DNA of 64,000 bases from Neodiprion pinetum (GCF_021155775.2 NC_060237.1:10627832-10691831), one strand, 5' to 3'; counted from the first letter of the stretch, positions 24,872 to 37,900 are shown. Numbers and translations are program-made. The notes: generated from the letters alone by a model not told the origin.

Positions 24872-24908
24872 CTCAAAGTCCTTCCACCTCTCGTTTCCTC
24901 AGTGCATT
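24872..24908 (-). promoter_or_regulatory. cas: castor 5' UTR segment with a two-codon upstream ORF
   Basis: The exon starts after TTTCTGTTTTAG (AG at 24910-24909), so the 5' UTR must begin in an exon further upstream. The first exon bases read A-ATG-CAC-TGA. This is a minimal uORF (Met-His-stop) at 24907-24899, in frame with the main start at 24871 but closed by its stop. Such uORFs can lower or gate translation of the main frame; that is inference here. Confidence 0.55.
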
Positions 24909-25635
24909 CTAAAACAGAAATTCAAACAATTTCTTTAATTAAATCGTTGGAGTAAAGAAGGAGAGAAATACGAAGGAGAAGAAGTAAGCAAGCGCGGAAC
25001 AAAGGTCGGCATGTATTTGGTACTTGCGAAGTTCGCATCGGTATTAAGATATATACACGTACTTGTTGCAGATGCAAACGCACGCAGAAGCTTCAGATTG
25101 GTCCGTCTAGATTTGCTAACTGGTACAGTGACCGTTGGCACGATTGCCAACTATTTTTTAGCGAACACAAGTTCGCGTATTCTGGTCAGGCGAGATTATT
25201 AATTGCCTTCGAGTCAATCGGGCCAACTTCGAGCAGACAAGGGAAATAAAATCAGAAGTCAAATCAAAGACTAAGAAATTGCGAACTATTAAAATCTTTT
25301 CCCCCGTTTCCTATCTTTCTCCTACGGATACGCTTTTCTCGCACACGAGATGGAACACACCGGATTCGTTGATTAAACATTCTCGGTTTGTTTGATGAAG
25401 TGTTTATTTGTCATAATAATGGAATTACAGAGGATAATGTTTGGTCACTGTCAAGAAGATGACCTCGACTTGCCGTGGTGCTGGGAATGATTGGGAATGG
25501 CCCGATCATAGAAAACCAGAGCGAGATCTTCGTGCGGGTAGATGAACAACGTACGCGGTACACGCCGTCGCATATACAGTCTATTCACACACAAAAAACA
25601 GACGTGTACGTAGGTGAGAACGCGTGTCTGTATCC

Positions 25636-25640
<5 letters not shown>

Positions 25641-25680
<40 letters not shown>
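25641..25680. repeat. (AT)n microsatellite
   Basis: About 19 TA units, upstream of castor exon 1. Short tyrosine/isoleucine open frames here are repeat artefacts. Confidence 0.95.
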
Positions 25681-25681
<1 letters not shown>

Positions 25682-27119
25682 TCTTTGTCGACCATATACA
25701 GTAGGGGTAATTAACATCTGTTATAGTACCTATGGTGAACGCCCAGTTTTACCCCACCACGCTCCCACAGGGCGGACCTTGAATACATTATCAGATGTAT
25801 ACGGAGAATTTACGATCAAAGGGGGTTGGTTGGTCAGGATATTGTAAAAACCGGCCAAGTAACACATGAACCGTTTCCAAATCATTGTAGAGGTCGCGCT
25901 TTTTCAGACAAACCGGCGTACTGCCGAGTCAACTTTGACAAACGGCAAATGTACAGGAGATTCAATTAGGTTCCGATTGCTCGACAAAACAATTGATTTC
26001 GCTCAGCGATAAGCTTCAGCTGCGCTGTAATTCATTTCATTTTCCTTACGTCAGCAGCAATCGGCGCCGATTACAGCTGTACGGAAATTAACTAACAACC
26101 GTTATCCAGCAAACATACTCCGTTGTTGTAAACTTCAAAGCTAAATTTCAAAGCTGGAAACTTGCGAGATCCAGATTATTTTCTAAGAGAATAAAAAAAA
26201 ATCAAGCAAAGCAAATTCGTTCCCTTCTGTAACGCAACAATAACAGTTTTCTAATGGTCTTGATTATTCGTCACCTCAAGCTCCTATCAAAAAATGCCAA
26301 TGCGATCGAATCTGCGTTGTTGGCATTAGTTAAACTGCCCCAATATCGGATGTTCAGCACGTCGAATGAGATTTTAAGAAATTCACGTACCCGAGTAAAG
26401 TACGCCTTTGTGTATAAGTATAAACGCGGTCGAGTCCCGTCTTTATTCGCGGTCTTCGGGTACCTAGAATGGTAAGTGTATGGTACGTAGTCTGCAAACG
26501 GTGACCTAGATTCACTTGAAATGTTACCCGGAGTGTAGGTTCTAATTTTAAAGACAAACAAGGAAATTAAGACTGCCTCCTCGGCGTCGGTCGCGAATCG
26601 CTCACTGGCATTCCCTTAAGTTCCAAATCCGGTGAGGCTTTCTGCGTACCAAATACGTCCGGTCGAAACGGCGTGTCTAACCGTCGTGGAAATATTTGCT
26701 CCGTCGTCTAACGGAATAGTAATAATCTCATTACAACCTCGAGAAGCCACCTCGACGATTACTCATTGTCGGGTTCTCTGCAGGTTTTAATCAAGAAGAG
26801 ATTTCTTTCGAATTGCTGAAAGCACAGATTTCGAGTCAATTTTAAACGCGAAAACAACCCGCCACGATCAACCGGACGTTCCGCTCTCCGATGTTAATTC
26901 CGATCTACCGACGTGTCGTTTAATTGCTCGAAAGTGCGATGCTCGCGACGGTTGGACGCGGAAGACGAACGAACGGCTTGTTCTTCAGAGGGCGAGTATC
27001 TGACCACTCGACGTAGCTGCTCGTTCTCCGACGAGCCCCGATGGGCCCAAAGGCTGCGGAATGATGAAACAAAAAAAAAGCAGACAAGAGGGAAGAAGAA
27101 ATAAAGAAGCAAGAATGAT

Positions 27120-27135
27120 GGGGGGGGGGGGGGGG
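27120..27135. repeat. G16 homopolymer
   Basis: Sixteen G bases about 345 bp transcriptionally downstream of the candidate 5' exon donor at 27480. Confidence 0.85.
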
Positions 27136-27480
27136 ACGTTCAACTCAACATTCGTCAAACACTCAAATGTAGCGAGAGACCGAGACTGAGACTGGCTCTA
27201 AGACTACCGTGGATACGGAGCAAAGCCGTCCAACGAAGAAACCAAACCAACTTCCAGAGCGTCCGTCATGCAGCTTGCGCGGTCCAGCAGCCGGCTCTTC
27301 TTCGAGTGTCTTGAATCCCCGAGGATTATTCAAATTCAAAGGTCTTAAAATAAATAATTTACTTCGAGGACGAGTGTGTGCCGTGGAAATTGTTATTTCA
27401 GAGCAAACAACGAACGCGTACCCACCATCCCTTGAAACACACGCGTGTAAGATCGTACAAAGTTGGAACGAATGACTCAC

Positions 27481-27600
27481 CTTCGATTGCAGTTGGCAAT
27501 CACCGATGCGAATACCGTCTCAATGCTATCGTCGTGAAATTCATTCAACGAACGATACGCTCTCGATCGGAATATATTCGGACTAGGTACGTAGAATTTC
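27481..27600 (-). promoter_or_regulatory. Candidate non-coding first exon (5' UTR) of castor
   Basis: On the minus strand a near-perfect donor (TCGAAG/GTGAGT) has its GT at 27480-27479. The roughly 120 bp upstream contain AATATATTC (about 27572) that could act as a weak TATA-like element, followed by TC-rich sequence. This would splice to the UTR acceptor at 24909 over about 2.6 kb. No coding potential is seen. The evidence is only a good donor of the right strand in the right place; similar donors occur by chance in 39 kb, and the true start site could lie elsewhere up to or beyond 64000. The left boundary in transcript terms (the start site) is a guess. Confidence 0.2.
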
Positions 27601-28488
27601 TCTAGGCGTTAAGTGGAAGGTTGGCAGGTAGAGTACGCGAGAATCAAAACGGCTACCCAGAGTTTTTCTATTCCAACAATCGCGACGGTCACAACACGGC
27701 TGCCTTTATGTTTTTTCCTCGTCTTTATTCCGTATGCGCAAAAACGATCCGATTATCGCGAACGTGTCTGTTTGTCGGTGGGTGGTGTGGTGGTAGTGTG
27801 GCGGGTTAAAGACGAGTACCGAAAGAGAGAAAAATGGAGAGAAAAAGAGAGACGCCGAGCGTGTGTGCCGTGAGGGAATGTGTTCGTAAGATAGAGTGTG
27901 AAACGCGAGAGCCCTGCTAAGATTAAAGAATTAAAAACATGGAATTCTGAGAACTGGTTCAAGGAGTCATAATAACATATTCGTAGGTACGTTATAGGTA
28001 TAAATACATACGTATGAAGAATACGGCGGAAGAAGTGTGCACAAAGCGCAAAGCGGGCTGCAGAAGTGTAAGGGAAAAAAAAAAACAAAAAGGAAAGAAA
28101 AGAGAAGAAAAAATAGCAGAACTTGGTCGTCGTCGTCGCGAAAAGAGAGCTAATTTTCTTGCCTCGGCTAGAACGAACGGATTTCAAAGAAAGCATAACA
28201 CGAATATCGTAAACCGTAACGGGCAAAGTGAACGCGGGGGATGAAGTCCTTACGAGTATAAACTAGCTTGCGGCGCTGCGGCGGTAAGTCTGTTTGTAAA
28301 TGTACGAGGCTACTGATTTTCCGCTAAACTCTTTTAAAACGTTTTCTAAAGAGGGTAGGGTTGGTGGTATGTAGGTTAAAAATAGAGCAGGCAACAATGT
28401 ACTAATCTTGTTAGGCCATTTAGCGGGGCGCAAGGCATTTAGAGCTCTGGCTCTACCTCGTAGCGAGTTGGTGTAGAAGCGATGAAGG

Positions 28489-28526
28489 CGGAGAGGAGAG
28501 GAGAGGCGAGGAGAGGAGAGGAGACT
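28489..28526. repeat. (GGAGA)n pentanucleotide repeat
   Basis: About seven GGAGA-type units with one GGCGA variant. The same motif recurs at 32089-32127 and, as its complement, at 44371-44399. Confidence 0.9.
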
Positions 28527-30001
28527 CTAAGTAGCCGGCGATATACGAGCCTTGGAGCTCATTTCTCAAAATATGCTAAATCGTCTTAATGGACGGGCAA
28601 TGGCGTGGAAAATATTATTGTTTCAGCAAGTTTCGCGCGCATATCACGCGCTGCACGCGCACGCGTGCGGCTTATCGGAAGCTCCGGCTCGTCAGGACTT
28701 TTCCGGATGCGGTGCAACCGCCGTGTCGAAATGTCACCCGATGCAGCTCGGGATCGACTCGTCGATCCGTAATTTACCGCCGAAGTAATCGGTTCTCGGT
28801 GAGGAAATTAGGAGGCTTTCCTTATCGATGTTAATGCCGGTTTGACACCTTTCGGCTCGCTTCTCCACCAATTCGAACAAGGCTACGCCGGTGTGTGTGC
28901 CGGTTCTAACGAAAAAAGCAACAAAAATTTTGTTTTTACGCTCATCTTTCGAAATTAGGAGAGAAGAACTGTCCGCGCATTGGCACGGTGACGCTAACCT
29001 GATTTCCTTCAAAACTCAATATCGTATTTGTACATTTCCTTAGCTCGAATTTCTACACACGCTGCCAGAGATCACTCAGCCGGCACTTCGGTATTCGTCT
29101 TGAACTCGGAACAGGGATATAGAAAAAGGTGAAAATAGAAAAGAAGAGAATCAGAAACAGAAGTGCATACAACTGCGCTTTAAATTACAGTCAACGCAGC
29201 CGTACAACAGGATATCGTAACGCATTTTTCATTTCTCCGTAACGGATGAAACAACGCCGTTAAACCGCACGTTTTGTGTCGAATGCCGGGTTAGGTACCT
29301 ACATGCAAACAGGATTTCAGTTTCAGCATTCGTCACTCGAGTCGTTTTGTCTTTTTTTGTTCATCTTCTCTCGTACACCAATTTTTTCCTCCGCACACAC
29401 ACACACGCACATCGCATTCGCAGCGAGGCGAATACCTAATCCAACAAATCTGCATTGTAGAAGCTGCGCGTTATTATAGGTGGTTCCGATTCGCCTTCCC
29501 CGTCTCTCGGAAAGGTGAGGAGCAAACGAGACGAGGATGCGTAAGCGTATACGTAGCTACGCACACGGGAAAGAAAAAGGGAACGAACCCCGGTACGAGC
29601 ATCCCATAAAACGAGATTTCGAAAATCCGTTATTTAAATAAGTAACGTAGGTAAAAGGTGCTGCGGCTGCTGCTGCTGCGCAGTTTCGAATGGGCTGAAT
29701 AATTTTATAAAATTAATAGTAAAGGGGGTAGGCTACTGCGGCGGTGAGGCGGCCCAGGATCCCGGGCCCATTATGCGCGTATGCAAATATGTCCTTCCTG
29801 CAAGGGGTTTTTTGTGAGGGGAAGTAAACCGTGGCATTGGGCGTGGATGAGGGAGAGGAGAGGAGAGGCATACGGTGGCGGATCCGTGTACACGAGGGAG
29901 AGAGAAGGAGAGGAAGATGTGGAAAAGCGTAGCCTGCAGCAGCAGCAGCAACAGCAGCTTGATGCAAAGCATTAAAAACTTTCGAGATTTATAGTACGTG
30001 G

Positions 30002-30005
<4 letters not shown>

Positions 30006-30064
<59 letters not shown>
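30006..30064. repeat. Long (TC)n microsatellite
   Basis: About 29 uninterrupted TC units. The adjoining GGGGTTCGAAGCCCC is not part of a tRNA. Confidence 0.95.
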
Positions 30065-30068
<4 letters not shown>

Positions 30069-31332
30069 CGTTGGGGTTCGAAGCCCCCCAGCCCCCTCTT
30101 CGCAATGCTGAAAAATATATGCCTACCGCCCCACCATTCGCGGGTCAATTTTTTTTCATTAGCCTCTCCCCCTGCAATCGTCGTCCTCGCCTTGCCTAAA
30201 TTCAAGTCCCGTACCCGCGATGACGTCATCGGTGAACTGGATTAAGCGATGCGTGTGTGCGTGTCTTTCCGCGTGCGCTTATGCGGATTATGAACTGTAG
30301 AAAAAGCGAACCGCGACGAAGCTAACTTTCGCCAAAAGTTTCCGAGCTTTATTTTTATTTAACATTATTCTTTTTTTTTTCAACTCTACCGTTCGAAATC
30401 ACTGTACAGTATTTAGGGATCAATTATTACGCTACGGTGGAACGGATCGAGGCTACAATAAAACGAGAATCCGGACAAGTCAACTGATTCATCCACGAAT
30501 TATAAATTGCACGCTTCCGTCCAATACCTAAGCTATGAGACAAGGATTCATTGCGGTACAAGAAATAATTTATTCACGAGATTCCAGTATATACCCTGAA
30601 ACTATCGAAGGTATTGAGAATGAACAACCTTTCTGGGAATGTCTAAGCATAACTACGAGGTCAAAGTTATTAACCATAACTCCACGTTGAAGAAAACGTT
30701 GAACGAAAACTTACTGTAATCTAGCAACTTAGGCATCCAGCTTCAAAAGTAACGAATTTACAAAATACGAGGTTCTATGACATAATTAACGTTCCAGAAT
30801 GCAACAGTATTACGGTTTACCGAATATTTCAGACGATCGTAAGGTTTGAAAAACTGAAATTTTCCAAAAAAAAAAAACGCGTCGTTAAATCAATTTCACA
30901 ATCGGCGTGCAAATGACCGACTAGCCAAGAAGTTCGAGTTCACGGCAAGTCCGCTTGAAATTGGAACAGAGTTACGCGGTTGGGCGTTGTGTCTATGCCC
31001 AGGCAAGCACACTGACGGAGTTTTCTCGGAGACTATAACGGAATTTGGAATGTATAAATTTTGAGTAAAAACTGGCTCGTCCGTGTTCGGTTCGTGGGTG
31101 TGTGCGCGTGGTCGAGGTTTCCACTTTTCGAGCAATATTATCCGGCTCTCTCACGTACGAGCGAGGCACCTCATACACGGTGCGAGAGGTTACAAGTATC
31201 ATCCACCACCTTCGTAGAGACGCGAAGTATAAGCCGAACGCACACCTGCCAATCCACAATCTGGACGCAATAGTGAGACGTACGTACACTATCAGAGAAA
31301 CGGACACAAGCGCGCACATTCACGTATCGCGA

Positions 31333-31352
31333 CGAAGCAAGAGAGGGAGGAA

Positions 31353-31425
<73 letters not shown>
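31333..31425. repeat. Long (GA)n microsatellite
   Basis: About 70 bp of nearly pure GA with a few GG interruptions, flanked by non-coding sequence. Confidence 0.95.
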
Positions 31426-31428
<3 letters not shown>

Positions 31429-32088
31429 GCAAGAAAAAGTATACTACTATAGGCAGCGAGGGAATGATGGATCGCTTCTATTAAAATACTTTTTCGACGT
31501 AGAATACAGAATGGGCCTTGCCCTGGCTTGCCTGCCTTCCTTCTCCTCTCTTCTTCTCTTCTCTTCTCTTCTTTCCCTTTCTACCGTTGCTGCTTCTTCT
31601 TTTTCTTCTTCTCCTCTGCACCGGACGAGTGGATTTATTTACATATTTTCAATCTGGATTAAGAGGTACACCGGGCTGCACTCTTCTTCTCTCCTGCATC
31701 CGGGCATGCAGGAGAACCTCGAACAGCGAAGCGGCCTGAGCTCAACCTCGCCGGGACTTCGGCTCGAACCTTCGACCAAATACACCATAAAGCATGAACG
31801 AACGCCATCATCGTCCGATACACATTGGAACTCGGGCCCGTCCTCCCATCGAAACGCGCGGCCACCAAAAACTGGTGGGTGTCACTGTGTACAAGCGGCC
31901 GGTTATGATGGCGATATTAATGCGCTCCAATTAATGAAACCCGGAGAACACAACGCGCCCGGCAACTCTAATAGGAAATACGAAATTATTAAGCCCGCTG
32001 CCGCTGGTTAGGACGATTATCCATCTATATATTAGCCGCGACGCGGGGGCATGTGGCGGTGATTATTGCCGGCCTCTACGGACGGCAG

Positions 32089-32127
32089 CCAAGAGAGGAG
32101 AGAAGAGGAGAGGAGAGGAGAGGAGAG
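32089..32127. repeat. (GAGAG)n pentanucleotide repeat
   Basis: Repeated GGAGA units with an AAGAG variant. Same motif family as 28489-28526. Confidence 0.9.
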
Positions 32128-32384
32128 AGTGCTGCTCAGCCTCCGTTCGACTTCACGCGTTGCCAGAAACAAATGACAAATGAACTCCTCTTAACCGGTG
32201 AGCTCTTTCTCATATCAGGAGCTATTAACATAAGGCTAGATAAAGTAACGAATTTAAAAAAATCGAATGTAAAAGCGAGAGGGAGAGAGAAGAATTCCAT
32301 TCGAGATCTTATCCTCGGCAGGACTAGGCTGGCGCTGGCTGCAGCAGTATAGCGACCTGCGACTCATTAATCACCCGGCACCCT

Positions 32385-32434
32385 TCTTCTCATTCTCATT
32401 CTCATTCTCATTCTCATTCTTATTCTTATTCTTT
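32385..32434. repeat. (CATTCT)n hexanucleotide minisatellite
   Basis: About eight CATTCT units, the last ones changing to TATTCT. On the minus strand it gives a meaningless Arg-Met open frame. Confidence 0.95.
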
Positions 32435-34918
32435 CTCCACTTCCACTTCTTCGTGGGTTTTCTTGTTTCCTATTATTGCGACCGGGGAAAAAGGAGAAAA
32501 TGAGATAAAGGTAAATCGGAAGGACTGGAAGCCGAGCGGACGAAGAGCGAACGCGAAACAGAGACATTACAAGTTCAAACACGCCTCTTCGCAAGATAGT
32601 CACGTACCTACAGCTATGACAAATCAAACATTTTTTCAGAAGCCGTCGCGAGGAAGTCCGGATAATTGACAAAGCTCCTTCTCACGACCTAGCGACATGC
32701 GATAGCATAATTATAAATCGAACTAGAAGCCATCCTACTTCCGGTGCGATTTCCGAACTGTCTGAAATTCAGTAAGCCGTAATGAAACGAAACGTACTCA
32801 TATTTTGCAATCTCAGTTCATTCGAGATCATTGTCAAAATAAAAAAATATCGGTTTTTCCCCCAATGTTTCGTTACGACAACGTTACCAACTTCATCCTC
32901 GTAAATCCCATACAATTTTTCGATCATTCGCTCAACCTCGAATCTACCGCTGGCCAAAAATTGTTCTTACAATTCGACGAGTCGACGTCTTGCGTAAAAT
33001 AAAAAGAATTCATCCATATCCCGTGAAAGACGATACGTAGTTACACACGCACGGTATTCTAATGACACCGCGCTTGTGTTGGGAATAGGTGCGTTATAAT
33101 CGAACGGTCAGGTAACAGCCACGTTAATCAACTACCAATTGCACACCGCGGCGGTGGCGGCGGCGCTCTTCGCCCGATGAATGTTTTCAAAACTTGACTG
33201 CATTATATACCCACGCACGTTCGTCGCGCGGTGTTTTATGTAGCGGGCAATAGGTGTACCTACAACCCGCGGTCCCTGGAGGCAAGATATATTCAAATCG
33301 GAAGTCGAAAGACGAGGCGGCGCGGCGCTAGATTATACGTGGCATTGCCAGAAGGCGGTGCGCGCAACGATTTTTCCTTTTCTTCGCTTTTCCTTACACA
33401 CGCTTGTATTAATCGCGGTAAATTTTTTACCAATTTTTTCCCAGTCCATTTTTACCTCGCAGGTCGGAGGAGATGGGGATATTCGTTCGATGTAGAGCGC
33501 GATGAACGCGCTCGTCGCACACGCATTTGTGATCGGTTGGAGGGAGAAACGGAAATTGAGATTCTAGGCCAACTGACGGGTCAGTTAAATACAAGATGGT
33601 GGATGCGGACACCGCATCAACTCTTGCACAACTCGACGACAAATTGAATTCTTGTCCCGTTGCGCGAAATCGACCAATTATCGAGTTACTCGATCGTCGA
33701 GCTGCTACCGACTTCTCTTCTCTTCGACGCGTATCGTACGTTACACACGTTGTACGTGTACGGAGAAGCCGCGTATGGTTTAGCCGTGTGAAAAAGATCG
33801 CGAACAGCCACGCGTGTGTGAGCTGTTTGAAATAATTTGTGCGAATGTTCAATCGTTTAACCAAGATTAACACATACGTACAGAATTTTCATGTATATTT
33901 GAACATTTAGCGTTTCTGGCAATTCCTCGAAACGTCTTACATACCTATGTTTGTTTACACATGTTAAAAGGTGAGTTGTACAGGAATATATGCATATTTA
34001 AACACGACGATAAGCGATGTTAATACAGATTGTCACCGGTTGAAAAATGTTAGGAATCTTCGCTAGATGCTTTGCCGAGCTCTCTCACCGTTTCCGTGAT
34101 AAAAGGACCCGGAAGCTGCAACGAGTAGAAAAGAAAGTCAGCAACGATATCCGTAGCCGCTGACGAATGCTTAGCGGATTATTCGTTCCAGCTGCTAAGT
34201 ACAGACTCAAGTTTTCCTACGATAAGCAACAAGCGTTCGCTTCAATTATAAATTACGTTCGAGCGACTACGGCGATGAACGTTATAAAATTATGGCGGTA
34301 AGTGATTCGCGTACGTAATAACGCAAATTACGTTGACATTAAAAATCGGCGCCATCTTTGTAAACTTGGCGAGGTATAATCGAGAGCTGCGAGTAAATCG
34401 AAGAGAACCGAGTTTTCTACGTACATACAGGTATATATGTATATTTATTATGCGATTCCATACCAGAATGCGGAGGTTTAATTTATTTGAAAAGCGTTCG
34501 GCGAACGTGTTCCACGTTCAAATCAAGAACGTTCGTAACGTACAACGGCCATAATCCGCGGCCATATTCTGGATTTCGCGCCTTTTTTGTTATTCCATTG
34601 TTTTCTATACCCGTCCTTTTTTGGCTCTCGAAGCCCCTTCATCGCGGTCTTTCATTTCTCGAATACGCGTCCACCTGCATACATAACGGAAACGACAAGC
34701 CGACTTAGATACAACGGCAAGCTGATCAACTTTAATAACCAACTAACAAACTAACCGGCCAACGATACATCGCTCATGCACGATACCCAGGTATACCCAC
34801 ATGCCGCGTTACTGTTTCATTAATGCGATTTAGCCTCGCGTAGCTCGCGGGTACGTGGCGATTGGCTGACATTTTTATAGCCAAGGAAATCTGGGCGTTC
34901 CATATTCGCATATGGTAT

Positions 34919-34954
34919 TGGAACTATTGGAAGTATTGGAAGTATTGGAAGTAT
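34919..34954. repeat. 9-bp tandem repeat (TATTGGAAG)
   Basis: Four direct copies of TATTGGA(A/C)(G/T), the first diverged. Short minisatellite in non-coding DNA. Confidence 0.9.
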
Positions 34955-37900
34955 TGTGTCGATATACGCGAGACGGCCATCAATTATCGTGCGCATTTCA
35001 ATTGTGTACGCGCGAACGCCTACGCGTACGATATGAATTACCAAAACACGCGGCATAATGCGGAGGTACGTTTACTGCGTATACCCGGTGTGCCCGACGA
35101 AATCAAACCTCGACCAGCGACGATGATCGAGAGAGAGGGAGAGAGAGAAGGAGAGAGAGAGAGAAGCGACGTCGAGAAGTTCTTCAGACCCTTCGGGTTC
35201 TTGCCCGCTGATTGTGAGAGGCACAACTTTTGCACCACCGACTCGGTTAGAAATTACATTCAACCTTCTCGCACAACCGGTCACAACTTGTTCCAAGTTT
35301 CGCGGACCTAGTCATATTTTATCAACGTATGTCTTGCTTTAAACGTGGGGAATGGTAAAAAAAAAAAAAAAAATTATGCGACTGTAACGCGAGGTTTACA
35401 CCGATTAACGCGATTAGTACACTGCAAAAAGAGAGAGGAAGGAAATACACGAGAATTGTTCTCCGCACTCAACATGCAAATGCAAATGATGAACCATATT
35501 CCGATGGATCCAAAAATTATAACGACCGAATAAAAGGGACAGCTATTTGTAATCTGAGTTTGAGAAATGTCAGAGCAAGGGGTAGACGAATACGGCAAAA
35601 TATCGTCTCTAGTAATCTTGAAACGTGCGGTGTAAATATGTACGTACATTATACATATCCATTCCATCTATCCATCTTATACTAACACGAAACGGTGAAA
35701 TGATTCGTTTCGTTTGTCCGTTCGCTTTATGTTAGTTTCTTTTTTCTTCTATTCGTTTCATTTGAAATTAGAGAAAAGAGCACGGAAATGAGACGAAGAC
35801 GAAGAAAGAGAAAGAGAGCGAGAGGGAGGGAGAGATGTGACAAAAACAAAAACGAAAAATATAAAGAGTGAGAGAGAGAATAAAAAAGAAAAAAAAAAAA
35901 AAAACAGAAACAAATGAGACCCGACGACGGCGGCGTCGGGTTAGCTGAGGCGAGGGGGGAAACAAATGAAGTCCGGCGTTCCTGTGACAAACGAGCGGTT
36001 CGCCCCCGAAACGTCACTCAACTGTTCAAACGCCATTCTACTGCCTATGCCTATGCTCGAAATGGCCAACTCTTTTACCGGGTCTAGTCCTAGTGGAATT
36101 ATATCGTCCGATGCCGATTCGCGGCTCTGGTCTCACAATCAATCGGCTTACAAGCCCTCTCGCTGTAAGGAAGAATAACAACCGACGCATGCTACGCGCG
36201 AGGTTATCACAGGCAAACGATACTCGTCAGCGAGTGAACGAAGACAACCGTTACTCTCGAAATTGTCAAATTCGCCAATGAGAATCGAGTCGCGTTGGCG
36301 ATACCAATCGCTCGATCATAACGATATTTAACTTAATACGACAATCAATTTTTTCTCCCTCGAGTTGTACAATTGAATTTTCAGCTACGTATAGAATATT
36401 GGAAACGTGATTTAATTAAGGAGGTAACAACCTTCGGATAAGGATACGATAGGCGGTGGTCGTGTGTCGTAATAAATTCCGCGCTATGCGAGCAGTCGAG
36501 AATTGCGTAAAATGAAAAAAAAAAAAAAATAAATAAATAAAATGAAAGAAAAAAAAAAAAAAAAAAACGCTCAATACTTTGCGAATCATTGGGGACGAAT
36601 CCTTCTCTAATCCTTAAACAGATACTCTACCGATGCACGCGTATGTTTGCATTATACACACATATGCATACGCATACAGCAAGGATACAGGTATGCATAT
36701 CCACAGCTGAACCTCGTGACACGTCATAATCTTAGCGGATTGGTACGAACAGTTGCCCCGTTGTTTGAAGCGGGGAGTTGGACCATTGTCGAGTATGTAT
36801 AAATATATATATATACATGTATATGTATGCATACAAACACACTCATTCTTACATACACGTACGTATATACATACATACATACATAACATCTGCCGATACC
36901 TACAGAGCTTTTAGAAAGTCAGAGTCTCGAATGTATAAATGTATAATATATTAATAATGACAATATTGTAATTGAAAGAACAAAACCACAGGAGAGTAGA
37001 AGAAAGAAGTAGAATAAAAAAGAGAGAAGTAAAAAAGAAAAAGAAACAAACAAAGGAAACAAATATTAAAAAACAATGCATCATGAGCGGCCACACCCAG
37101 AGCCCTAGATACATATTAGTACACGGGCTCGCGTTTATCGCGTATCATTTCAACCGGACTAATATGATTAAAGCTTCTATACCTCCGCAGGAATGAAATA
37201 ACGCTGGAAAATATTACTGTTCCCAGTGGGTGGAAAGTTTTTTAACCGGTTATTTCGCCAAGTTGATCGGACAAACGATTAAACGCTGTCCGTGGTGTCT
37301 ATTCCGCGTTCAAAAAATGACTCGTGGTCGAATTTCATTCCGTTGTTGTGAAAAATGGTTTCGTTGTACGAGAGAAAATTAATAAATCGGCTTGATTCGA
37401 TGAACCCGTTTATCTTACAATTAGTTCAATGGAAAATAAAATGTACGTATATCTGTAAAACAATCACAAACAATTAATTATTACATATGTTGGAAGGTTA
37501 AGGTAACCGAATTGCGTGTCTGTCTGTCTTTTTCAACTGAACAGAAATTTGTTGAAACGATTTTAATCGTGCAATATCGTTTTATAATTACATACTAAAT
37601 GCGAACTATATTTATCGAAGACGTATATTATTTTATTCTCATTAATTTTACGAGTGTAACAATGGTTCAATTGCGAAATTTTTCGTCAAAATGTGACCGA
37701 TTTGTTAAAAATATTCCCTTCACCACCACAATGTTTCATCAAATATTACATCCGTCCGCGAAGCGTGTTCGCGTTGATTTTACAACAATCACCAGTGAAC
37801 ACAAGAATGAAAAACCGCGTGAAGCCGACGCAAATATCGCGTGATTTTGCGGGATATTATGTCGTACACGCGTTGTAATGAAGCAGCAATGTAATTTTGA

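Larger units (their letters stand above)
2145..24908 (-). other. cas: castor (cas/CASZ1-family) gene, 5' half: gene-level entry
   Basis: A spliced minus-strand gene with at least four exons in the window: 24908-24841 (coding from 24871), 24426-23936, 23591-23312 and 2482-2145. Exon-end phases are 1, 0, 1 and 0, and each matches the start of the next exon, giving an uninterrupted 380-codon product. All donors are GT (GTAAGT, GTAAGA, GTGAGT, GTAAGA) and all acceptors are AG. Introns are 414, 344 and 20,829 bp. In Drosophila, castor is a nuclear C2H2 zinc-finger factor acting late in the neuroblast temporal series; vertebrate CASZ1 is its homologue. The family call rests on recalled resemblance of residues 226-242 to CASZ1, plus a low-complexity, acidic, corepressor-motif N-terminus. 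The zinc fingers are not in this window, so the identity is probable rather than proven. Confidence 0.72.

Noticed and set aside
30060..30100. GGGGTTCGAAGCCCC looks like a tRNA T-arm
   Set aside because: The sequence on its 5' side is a pure (TC)n microsatellite and no acceptor, D or anticodon arms can be built around it.
31511..32011. 166-codon plus-strand open frame starting with a signal-peptide-like Leu/Ser stretch
   Set aside because: The apparent signal peptide comes from a TTCTCT-rich tract; the rest has no recognisable family. Kept only as a possible non-coding conserved stretch.
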